A stretch of 12,281 bases of DNA from Haemophilus sp. GTDB taxonomy: Bacteria > Pseudomonadota > Gammaproteobacteria > Enterobacterales > Pasteurellaceae. The position numbers were made by a program, and so were the translations under genes. The DNA is taken from positions 1-12,281 of the forward strand of contig JAHZCD010000015.1 in the NCBI GenBank assembly GCA_019423025.1, in the 5' to 3' direction. Positions 7,501 through 12,281 of this stretch are shown here, piece by piece (the first letter of the stretch is position 1; every line of letters starts with the position of its first letter). A model generated the notes under the pieces. That model was not told where the DNA came from and did no database searches. It was given only the letters and a program-made list of their open reading frames with translations.

Positions 7501-8252
7501 CTCACCGATTGCGCAATATCGTGTTCATGACGACGTATCTCCGTTGTTTTACTTAACCCGAAGCGACCTCTGCTCACGGATTTTGACGCGCTTGCCAGTT
7601 GTTCCTCTTCGCGCCCGACTTCAACCTGTATACCCCCTTGTTGTGAACCAATCAGCACGTTGCCATTTTCGCTACCGATATCCGATTGGCGTATCCGGAC
7701 ATCCTTTTTCGCCACAAGACTCACATCATCCTTGCCTTTAAGGGTACTGCCGACTTCCGAATGTTGCGCTAAACGATAGTAGTTATCCGCATCGCCGTTG
7801 TAATACTCTTTATTGCTCACCGTTAATGTCGTCACGTTTAACATATTCCCTGCCGTTGCGCTTAAGCTGCCTTGGCTTTCAATATCGGCCGCTTTTATCG
7901 TCAGGTTCTCATTGCTGTGTAATGCCAAATGGCCGCCTGCACCGGTGACTTTCACGCTAGCAAGACGGTCTAACACCGTGCGGGCAACATTGCCGTCAGC
8001 ACTTTCTGAAGAAGACAGCGTACTGCTAATGTCTAAATTTTTCCCCGCCGACAGCGAGAGGGATTTTACCGCCTCAATGCGTCCACCGAGGTTAATCAGG
8101 TTTTGTTGAGCGGATAAATCAACCGTTTCGCCTAAAATCGTGCCTTGGTTCTCTAATTGATTAGTATAAATACGGGTTAAATTCCGTCCGGCTATTACAC
8201 CGCTATTGTTTAGCTCACCCACATTGCCCACTATTTGATTGGCTGAAATCAC
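4569..8252 (-). CDS. 5'-truncated FHA/TpsA haemagglutinin with alpha/beta-hydrolase-like C-terminal domain
   Basis: 1227 codons from GTG at 8252 (GAGG lies 4 bases upstream, perhaps by chance). In-frame sequence YSDISSRGA continues upstream to a junction with an IS end near 8278. Residues 1-700 are haemagglutinin repeats (GGRIEAVKSLSLSAGKNLDI, QGNVTVQGSNVVGENGLTVQ). Residues about 830-950 are a polar linker. The last ~200 residues look like a serine hydrolase: FNGIFNDRNSA, VYFVHHPEAKNGLSELLVAG, Ser1079 in SHSRG, Asp1148 in NHASDPVG and His1189 in SVHNC. Related FHA C-termini, as I recall, have GHSRG; here the first Gly is Ser. There is no signal peptide or TPS domain, so the protein is not secreted as written. 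The lipoprotein at 4205-4567 follows at one base. Confidence 0.75.
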   Translation of the reverse strand: MISANQIVGNVGELNNSGVIAGRNLTRIYTNQLENQGTILGETVDLSAQQNLINLGGRIEAVKSLSLSAGKNLDISSTLSSSESADGNVARTVLDRLASVKVTGAGGHLALHSNENLTIKAADIESQGSLSATAGNMLNVTTLTVSNKEYYNGDADNYYRLAQHSEVGSTLKGKDDVSLVAKKDVRIRQSDIGSENGNVLIGSQQGGIQVEVGREEEQLASASKSVSRGRFGLSKTTEIRRHEHDIAQSVSSNIDGKTVNLIAGQGNVTVQGSNVVGENGLTVQAKNIDIKEAENKFYSDDFHSKKKSGMLGGGLGVTFGAQKQTLESDKTKFYAQGSQVGSLNGNVTLIAENHYTQTASLVSAIKGGDVNILAKKVDIKAADDKYETNTKQTFEQKGVTLAITSPVISAIQAVQGVVQSTRQVGESKHGRVNAMAAANAGFDAYRAAQSVGQAANDVGKFMSNTGNVDSVIGAQITYGQQKNESRTHTEGKTAAKSQVNADGKVNIVATGARKDSNINIEGSDISGKQGTFLSADNQVIVKAVEQNHKERSTNKSSGFNAGVAIKVGSGVAAGATFGGNYGKGYGNGDETTYVASHVGDSQSKTVINAGGDVTLAGSQVKGKRVELDAENLNIESLQDKSRYHGKQMNMQGSVTVGYGFAAGGSFNKSKINADHESVNEQAGIFAGNNGYDINVKNKVSSVGGAIISSAEKEKNQMTAEDFEYSNIENYSNAKSSAMGLMGGFSVDRDQTSDEDKALNKIYRGDDRKGETFEQANPNKANQSLVKFGLGTDDVHSTDLYAAAKIGLANLASNSSQSENNQSTTNAVISDGNFNIASTQGKQNIETIKKSTEQEVNKLEKVDHAKMQKEVEQDVATIQAFAKNVGGVTDEAYRTMFIAEHRMFTHKVDEKGERIRDSKLIEDINKEADAKGIDREVYLEQQLGKGRNIYQLHELSDQERNQLQKVTYTDPKTGKTESKYVVAFNGIFNDRNSAAKFAVQNYIAGRDDKTGNIDQKIYKDVYFVHHPEAKNGLSELLVAGYEKMFETSFGNLLGMDNSSLQAMNIMKQYGKDDLYLGSHSRGTLTLSNALKALNTEDNRAKKLLSGTTIKMVGPAADVTRADGYLSQLQTGKERTTSDGSIRIENHASDPVGSMPILLGGNPATTSENNLNKSWLQRTADMFSDERLSVHNCHGLGQRQCINDGYRTGGDLKMGNERTIFELNKAKEK
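6174..6803 (-). repeat. FHA repeat block, copy 2 (matches 2371-3000)
   Basis: This is the counterpart of the block at 2371-3000, encoding NESRTHTEGKTAAKSQVNAD down to NEQAGIFAGNNGYD. It sits in the middle of the longer haemagglutinin fragment. It shows that the module at 958-2937 is a second copy cut off upstream of this block. Confidence 0.8.
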
Positions 8253-8277
8253 TGCACCTCGGGAACTAATATCGCTA

Positions 8278-8332
8278 TACCGAACTCAATATTTAAGTTA
8301 ACTAACCTGTCCAACTTTTGGGGGGCAGATCA
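8278..8332 (+). mobile_element. Right-end remnant of an IS3-family (IS150-like) insertion sequence
   Basis: On the plus strand TACCGAACTC onward reads YRTQYLS then TAA (8299-8301), the typical tail of IS3-family transposases (...YRTQ). Six bases later comes CTGTCCAACTTTTGGGG (from 8307), continuing to the element end near 8332, which resembles IS150-group terminal inverted repeats. Only the last ~55 bases survive. The left side is fused directly to haemagglutinin codons at about 8277, and the right end abuts a USS. It explains how the FHA gene lost its 5' part. Confidence 0.7.
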
Positions 8333-8370
8333 AAGTGCGGTCAAAATTGCTTATGTTTTTGATCGCACTT
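8333..8370. terminator. Short USS dyad next to the IS end
   Basis: Exact AAGTGCGGT (8333-8341) faces a one-mismatch ATCGCACTT (8362-8370). The arms are AAAGTGCGGTCAAAA and TTTTTGATCGCACTTT with a short loop, so this could be a bidirectional terminator. It differs in loop from the other dyads and has no adjacent intact gene. It may belong to a lost gene or help insulate the FHA fragment from upstream transcription. Confidence 0.6.
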
Positions 8371-8446
8371 TTATTATCATTCCCGACTTATCTACCAAAC
8401 ACCAGTGATTATTTTCTGACAATAACTTATATCGTTGAAAATACAA
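8371..8446. other. Gene-free spacer between two USS dyads
   Basis: No gene is supported. Bases about 8415-8446 (CAATAACTTATATCGTTG, then AAAATAC) resemble the sequence after the purT remnant at 10991-11015 (CAATAAGCATCGTTGG, then AAATACG), each directly before a USS dyad. This suggests the two module ends derive from the same chromosomal junction. The remaining 40 bases are unassigned. Confidence 0.45.
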
Positions 8447-8499
8447 AAGTGCGGTCAATTTTTGAGAGGTTTTAAAATTCTTTAAAATTAACCGCACTT
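8447..8499. terminator. USS dyad, putative terminator after cdiI
   Basis: Exact AAGTGCGGT (8447-8455) and ACCGCACTT (8491-8499) form an inverted pair around GAGAGGTTTTAAAATTC. It starts about 20 bases beyond the stop of the immunity gene. The core is shared with the dyads at 3087, 4134 and 11018. Confidence 0.75.
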
Positions 8500-8519
8500 T
8501 ATATTTTGAGGACAATATC

Positions 8520-9023
8520 TTACCGATAAATACTCGTACAATACGTCAAGGCTTGTCTTACAGCTTTTCCTAATTCTTCATCTGAAATATTCTTATCATA
8601 TTTAAATTCTAATGGTGAATTGTCAGGAAGTGAAATTCCTGAATAACCACCAAGAGAATCCTGGTGAAGTGGCGCTATAATTATAAAACTAGCGTCCTGT
8701 TCTAAAGATAAAAAAGACATATCCTTATAGATAGATTTTTTATTTTTGTATCCATAGCGTTTTTTCATCTCTTCCTCAAGTCTTTTTTGCAACCCTTTCA
8801 TTTTTTCAGAATTAAAGATAGCCTGAAACTCTTCGAACGAAATTTCTTTACTTTCATTAAGCTTTTCTTTAATTAACTTTCCTAGATCTAAATCAGAAAT
8901 ATCAACTTCATTAAAAATAAAATCTTGATCTGGATCTGTCATTGCAATCATTCCTCTAATAAAAGAGGTAACTAATAAGAAATCTTTATTAATTCTAACA
9001 AAAGCAGCTTTAGGTTTGGTCAT
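8520..9023 (-). CDS. cdiI: CdiI-type immunity protein (DUF1436-like) for the nuclease CdiA-CT
   Basis: A 167-residue soluble, acidic protein without a signal peptide or membrane segment, so cytoplasmic. The first residues AAFVRINKDFLLVTSFIRGM and the end DEELGKAVRQAL are typical of the CDI immunity family I associate with DUF1436. A charged helical middle (NESKEISFEEFQAIFNSEKM) lies between. The ATG at 9023 follows the toxin stop by one base (TGA T ATG), with AAGG as a weak ribosome site, consistent with translational coupling. Its expected role is to bind and block the cognate CdiA C-terminal nuclease in neighbouring siblings. Immunity identity is well supported by position; the exact family is from memory of motifs. 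Later Met codons at residues 25 and 28 are possible but less likely starts. Confidence 0.75.
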   Translation of the reverse strand: MTKPKAAFVRINKDFLLVTSFIRGMIAMTDPDQDFIFNEVDISDLDLGKLIKEKLNESKEISFEEFQAIFNSEKMKGLQKRLEEEMKKRYGYKNKKSIYKDMSFLSLEQDASFIIIAPLHQDSLGGYSGISLPDNSPLEFKYDKNISDEELGKAVRQALTYCTSIYR

Positions 9024-9024
9024 A

Positions 9025-10584
9025 TCAATTTACCTTATTAACAATAATATTAGTTCCTTTCGATCTAGCATATTCTATAGATTTATCTATAGCTTTCATC
9101 TGTTCTTTTGATGTTTTAGCCGGAATTGCCAAATATAATTCTTTTGATTTTATATCTGAATTGTTAATTATAACTCCGTTTTTACCATCATTTCTAAAAT
9201 TAACCATATCATCAACATACTTATTCAATGTATAAGTAATTTTTGATGGATTTTGGTAAGTTTTTGAACCAACCGTATCCATTGTTTTTGAACTTATTGC
9301 TGTACCATCAGGAAGAAGATGATCAAAGGTTTTAAAATTAGGTTTGATATCATTTAAGTTTATTGAGCCATCCGGAAGCTTCGATTGAACATAAGCTTCC
9401 CATGGTTTACCTTGATTTGAAATCCCTTTCCCCCATTGAATACCTATTTGACTATTAGGTATGCCTTTTCTTGATAAGTTTAATTTTCCTGATTTAGCTA
9501 TATCTGTAATCTTAGAGATCCCTTCAACCATAGCCAATCCCGCACCACTTAGAACCACGCCTCCAGTCGAAACACCTTTCATTTTGCCTTGGCGGTAACC
9601 TTGCATTTCTCCCGCGAGCTTTGGATTTTCTTGAAGGGCAAGCGCATAAGCCTCATCCCAATCTTTCAACGAGACCACAACATTATTATAGGTCTTCCCT
9701 GGATTTGAGATTGCTTCCCATAAAGACACTACGGTATCATCTAAATTAACAACCGCATCCGCTGTGTCTTTAATACTATCAATTTGACCCTGAGCCTCTG
9801 CAAGCTCTAGACCTTCTTGATATTCTTTAGCTTTATCCTCATCTCCATTGAATAAAACCTTGGCATACATTTCAATGTTTTGCTTACGCTCATCACTAGG
9901 ATGAACATCATCTGCCATGCCATTATTCTCTACCGCACTTTTCGCTGTTTTAGCTGCAATAATCGCTCCATCAGAGCTATCTGATAAACTACCACCAACA
10001 ATACCTGCTGCTACTTGGCTTAAAGACGATACGGTACGTTTTTCTTCTTCGCTAAGCTTTTCAGGTGATTTATCATAAAGTGTCGAGGCAAGGAAATGAG
10101 CCGCAGCCTCTCCGCCCGCAGCACCCGCCGCACCCGCAGCAACATTACGATTGCCCGCATAAGCCTCTACCGCGCCCCAAAGTGCATGAGCAGTCAAATT
10201 GAGAGCGGTATTCACATTGCCTTTTGCATCTGTTGTCGCTTTCTTAATTTGGTTATTCACCGCAGGCGATAATCCTGAAGCCACCACTTCCGCTGCCGGT
10301 CTGCCAGCTAAAGCAGTGCTGATAACATTTAATGCCGAATCAATGACAAGACGTTGACTTCCACCCGTTTCCCATTCTTTGGCTTCACGACTCGCTGTCT
10401 CAAAATTATCTCGAGCTTGTTCTACTAAAGCTTGGTTAATTTCGTTGTTGTTTTCTGCCTTGGCTTTTTCTGCTTCTTCTAACGCAATTGCGGCTTCATT
10501 ACGTTTCGCTTTCGCTTCTTCGCCAAATTTATTAGCAAGCAAACTTCCTGCTTCCGCGACATTTGGTCCAAATTTCTCTGTCAC
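9025..10584 (-). CDS. cdiA-CT: Orphan CdiA C-terminal module: PT-VENN region plus PD-(D/E)XK-like nuclease toxin
   Basis: 519 codons from the first ATG; the same frame is open to 10803, where an in-frame TAA (10804-10806) interrupts obvious haemagglutinin sequence (DSQSSTTKSGINTQN). Residues 120-221 are a PT-VENN pre-toxin domain (HALWGAVEAYAGNRNVAAG ... VSSLSQVAAG) ending in VENN at 218-221. Residues 222-370 are probably the translocation region. The final ~140 residues carry WE(396)AY, FD(421)HLLPDG and ISSK(433)T, an E-D-(S)xK arrangement fitting the PD-(D/E)XK fold of several CDI tRNase/DNase toxins. The immunity gene follows at one base. Without signal peptide or TPS domain this is an orphan cassette, active only if recombined into an intact cdiA or expressed internally. 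Toxin class is likely; substrate is unknown. Confidence 0.8.
   Translation of the reverse strand: MTEKFGPNVAEAGSLLANKFGEEAKAKRNEAAIALEEAEKAKAENNNEINQALVEQARDNFETASREAKEWETGGSQRLVIDSALNVISTALAGRPAAEVVASGLSPAVNNQIKKATTDAKGNVNTALNLTAHALWGAVEAYAGNRNVAAGAAGAAGGEAAAHFLASTLYDKSPEKLSEEEKRTVSSLSQVAAGIVGGSLSDSSDGAIIAAKTAKSAVENNGMADDVHPSDERKQNIEMYAKVLFNGDEDKAKEYQEGLELAEAQGQIDSIKDTADAVVNLDDTVVSLWEAISNPGKTYNNVVVSLKDWDEAYALALQENPKLAGEMQGYRQGKMKGVSTGGVVLSGAGLAMVEGISKITDIAKSGKLNLSRKGIPNSQIGIQWGKGISNQGKPWEAYVQSKLPDGSINLNDIKPNFKTFDHLLPDGTAISSKTMDTVGSKTYQNPSKITYTLNKYVDDMVNFRNDGKNGVIINNSDIKSKELYLAIPAKTSKEQMKAIDKSIEYARSKGTNIIVNKVN
9922..9940 (-). other. VENN codons overlapping a perfect DNA uptake sequence
   Basis: The coding strand reads AAAAGTGCGGTAGAGAATAA, giving K-S-A-V-E-N-N. 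The 9-mer AAGTGCGGT (plus-strand 9932-9940) therefore encodes the residues just before and into VENN (9922-9933), the boundary between constant CdiA and variable toxin. Confidence 0.85.
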
Positions 10585-10840
10585 CTCACGTTGGAAATCA
10601 AGCTCTTTTTGAACATCATCTTTATTAAAACGATTCTCTAATTTGCCACTTTGACTTGGTGCACTCTCTGTAGTGATATCGGTTTTAATCGCCGCAATCT
10701 CTTCTTGTACCGTTTTACCTGTACGTTTTAATTGTTCAGCTTCATCTTTAATAATGATATTTTGTGTATTAATACCACTTTTTGTTGTGCTAGATTGGCT
10801 ATCTTAATCTTTACTATACACCAATGCAGGGTTTAGGTTT

Positions 10841-10981
10841 AATAGTAATATTCGCATTTTCGGTAAGGGCGAAGTCAATGGCCATCGCCGTTTAGGTGTC
10901 TTACTCGCTCGTGATATTTCTGTGGAAAAAGCATTAGAAAAAGTAGAGCGCGCTTACGCGAAGTTGAATGTAAAATTATAA
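10841..10981 (+). pseudogene. purT: 3' fragment of purT (formate-dependent GAR transformylase)
   Basis: The plus strand from 10850 reads IRIFGKGEVNGHRRLGVLLA, then RDISVEKALEKVERAYAKLN and a stop (10979-10981). This matches the C-terminus of PurT, whose E. coli form ends with the same FGK-E--G-RRLGV-LA pattern. Only about 43-46 codons remain; upstream of about 10841 the sequence switches to minus-strand haemagglutinin. The gene normally makes N-formyl-GAR in purine synthesis, but this piece is dead. It ends 36 bases before the USS dyad shared with the convergent immunity gene, so the fragment probably travelled with a cdi cassette from a locus next to purT. Confidence 0.85.
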
Positions 10982-11017
10982 GATTTGCTTAACAATAAGC
11001 ATCGTTGGAAATACGAA

Positions 11018-11073
11018 AAGTGCGGTCATTTTTTGAGAGGTTTTAAAACCCTTTGAAAATTGACCACACCTTG
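11018..11073. terminator. USS dyad, shared terminator between purT remnant and immunity gene
   Basis: Exact AAGTGCGGT (11018-11026) faces a degraded arm GACCACACCTT (from 11062). The core GAGAGGTTTTAAAA is like the other dyads. It lies between convergent coding sequences (purT end at 10981, immunity stop at 11166) and could serve both. The second arm has lost the CpG present in intact copies. Confidence 0.65.
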
Positions 11074-11165
11074 TATCTAGATATTTTAAATTATATACCT
11101 ATCAAACAATTCACAAGTTACTAAAAACCTAACATTAGAAAGCCTAATATGATTTTAGATATACT
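11074..11165. other. AT-rich spacer after the immunity gene
   Basis: These 92 bases are strongly AT-rich and hold no gene. A weak ATTAG/CTAAT hairpin (near 11134-11147) is the only structure visible. Confidence 0.4.
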
Positions 11166-11384
11166 CTAATTTTTATTAGTTAAATAGTCATATAAACTTA
11201 AAATAACAAACCCTGAAAGTATATAACCCAAAAAACTAAAATTAATTTTTACAAAGTTATTCATTAAATAAGAAAAGCTATCATATTTTAAAGCACTATA
11301 AATAATACCTACTTCACTAACAAAAAAAATAATAAAAAAGTTTCTAACCAACCTCTTAATATATTTATTTTTCTTCTTTATCAT
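11166..11384 (-). CDS. Two-helix membrane protein, probable immunity protein of the module at 11365-12281
   Basis: A 72-residue protein with a basic start (MIKKKNKYIKRLVRN) and two hydrophobic segments, about residues 15-32 and 49-65, so an inner-membrane protein with both ends probably inside. The ATG at 11384 lies within the end of the toxin gene (20-base overlap); GGA just before it and AGAGGT further upstream can act as ribosome site. Position directly after a VENN module is that of a CdiI. Membrane immunity proteins are known for pore-forming CDI toxins such as that of E. coli EC93, so the partner is expected to act on the membrane. Codon usage is very AT-rich, consistent with horizontal acquisition. 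I recognise no specific family. Confidence 0.7.
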   Translation of the reverse strand: MIKKKNKYIKRLVRNFFIIFFVSEVGIIYSALKYDSFSYLMNNFVKINFSFLGYILSGFVILSLYDYLTNKN

Positions 11385-12281
11385 TTCCTACACCTCTATA
11401 AGATCTATAAATAGTTGGAATCTTCTGAATAAATTCAGACGCAAATGAAGCAGCATAAGGGTTTTTAACTTTAAGACCTGCTGCAGCACCAATTCCAGCT
11501 AATCCAGCCCCCTCTATAGGATCGCTTCCACTAGCTAATCCAGTTGCCATACCAATCCCCATATTTACCCGAATCACATCATTTGCACTTTTTAATCTAG
11601 GAGAAATAACAGCCCCCATACCCGCTCCAGCAAGCTCATACCAATTAAATGGCTGCCCACTTGCTATTTGAGTACCTGTATTCGCAGCTAACCCTAAAGC
11701 AACCTGAGTTGCAACCTTATATGTGATCTGTCCAGCTAAAAGCTCTGGAGCAGCAATTATCGGTCCAATAGTATAAATAATTTTACCCGTTGTACTTACA
11801 ACGGCATAGGTTCCATCTGCTAACTGCATGATAATAGGATGTTCTTCCCTTAAGCTTTGTTCAATATTAGATTTTTCCTCTATCAGTTTTGCCTCACCTT
11901 CAGCTTTAGCTGCCCAAGCTTCTTGTGGATTATTAATTACTGACTCTAACGTAAAACTATTATTCTCCACCGCATTCTTGGCCGTAGTTAGTCCTACACC
12001 AATTCCTTGACTACTATTTGCTGCCGCTCCACCCACTAAAGCACCGGCAGCTTGACTAACAGAAGATACGACCTCTTTCTCTTCTCGATTAAGTTGGTTA
12101 GGCTTTTTACCATAAAGGTCTTTTGCAATTACATCAGCCATCACCTCACCCGCTAAAGCACCACCAGCTCCCGCCGCTGCATTTTGATTTGCGGAGTAAG
12201 CCTCTACCGCACCCCAAATTGCATGAGCAACCTTATTAGCCATAGGGCTACCCTCAGTGGCTAGCTTAATTTGATGATTTA
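11365..12281 (-). CDS. cdiA-CT: CdiA C-terminal module with PT-VENN and hydrophobic toxin region, 5' end outside the window
   Basis: The frame is open to the right edge (KLATEGSP precedes Met at 12243), so the gene is partial. Numbering from that Met, residues 5-95 are a PT-VENN pre-toxin domain (HAIWGAVEAYSANQNAAAGA ... VSSVSQAAGALVGG) ending in VENN at 92-95. The 197 residues after VENN lack nuclease-type charged motifs. They are instead Gly/Ala-rich with hydrophobic stretches near 155-170, 176-195, 203-214 and 226-258, then KNPYAASFASEFIQKIP. With a membrane immunity partner this suggests a pore-forming or membrane-active toxin, although part of the hydrophobic region may be a translocation domain. 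The 3' end overlaps the immunity gene by 20 bases. The gene may be the C-terminus of the main cdiA or another orphan; the window cannot tell. Confidence 0.75.
   Translation of the reverse strand, partial: NHQIKLATEGSPMANKVAHAIWGAVEAYSANQNAAAGAGGALAGEVMADVIAKDLYGKKPNQLNREEKEVVSSVSQAAGALVGGAAANSSQGIGVGLTTAKNAVENNSFTLESVINNPQEAWAAKAEGEAKLIEEKSNIEQSLREEHPIIMQLADGTYAVVSTTGKIIYTIGPIIAAPELLAGQITYKVATQVALGLAANTGTQIASGQPFNWYELAGAGMGAVISPRLKSANDVIRVNMGIGMATGLASGSDPIEGAGLAGIGAAAGLKVKNPYAASFASEFIQKIPTIYRSYRGVGNDKEEK

Noticed and set aside
8270..8310. Possible outward promoter in the IS end driving the FHA fragment
   Set aside because: The best boxes (TTAACT and TATAGC, 16 apart) each have two mismatches; too weak to claim.
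8350..8455. Minus-strand open stretch reading about LLSENNHWCLVDKSGMI before a stop in the dyad
   Set aside because: No start codon with a ribosome site, only about 35 codons, and it runs through two USS dyads; probably chance.
8520..9023. RNA genes (tRNA, rRNA, riboswitch) in or near gene-free stretches
   Set aside because: No cloverleaf, conserved rRNA or aptamer-like sequence was seen anywhere in the window.
11133..11150. ATTAG/CTAAT hairpin as a terminator of the immunity gene
   Set aside because: A five-base AT stem without a T-run is weak, and a USS dyad follows 40 bases later.

Overview
The window looks like part of a contact-dependent growth inhibition / filamentous haemagglutinin (CdiA/FHA-type two-partner secretion exoprotein) locus from a Pasteurellaceae bacterium of the Haemophilus/Aggregatibacter/Pasteurella type. 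The main support is the Hin-type DNA uptake sequence AAGTGCGGT (or its complement), which I count ten times exactly, mostly as inverted pairs just downstream of genes. A 3' fragment of a Haemophilus-like purT and the low-GC cassettes agree. All real genes lie on the minus strand, so transcription runs from high to low coordinates. The only plus-strand coding traces are a purT remnant and the tail of an IS3-family transposase.

In transcription order: (1) 12281-11166 is a CdiA fragment entering from the right edge, with a PT-VENN pre-toxin region, a Gly/Ala-rich hydrophobic C-terminus, and an overlapping 72-residue two-helix membrane protein that looks like its immunity protein. (2) 11073-10804 holds an uptake-sequence (USS) dyad terminator and the end of purT. 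(3) 10803-8520 is a second PT-VENN CdiA-CT with a PD-(D/E)XK-like nuclease domain, then a soluble CdiI, then a USS dyad. (4) 8446-8278 holds a spacer, a second dyad and an IS3-family right end fused into haemagglutinin sequence. (5) 8252-4205 is a long FHA-repeat fragment ending in an alpha/beta-hydrolase-like domain, followed one base later by a small cysteine-rich lipoprotein. (6) 4187-3158 holds a dyad, a short element with terminal inverted repeats, and a half-length second copy of the hydrolase tail with a second lipoprotein. (7) 3140-606 holds a dyad, a third FHA fragment with a different C-terminal domain, and a third lipoprotein. (8) 581-1 holds a dyad, a frameshifted fourth small lipoprotein and one more FHA fragment running off the left edge.

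No module visible here has its own secretion signal, TPS domain or full FHA shaft. I read the region as a tandem array of orphan, mostly 5'-truncated toxin/immunity cassettes downstream of a complete cdiA/FHA gene (inferred to lie to the right). They could be exchanged into that gene by homologous recombination, or arrive by natural transformation. Two cassette classes are mixed: classical VENN cassettes with a cytoplasmic or inner-membrane immunity protein, and non-VENN FHA C-termini, each paired with a small lipoprotein.

The least described part is probably the lipoprotein class. Three intact lipoproteins and one broken one share a cysteine framework (CG ... C[LM]E[KR]KG[WY]-x7-C-x10/11-C) although their upstream C-terminal domains belong to two unrelated types. 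Family names rest on motifs read by eye; no database search was possible.
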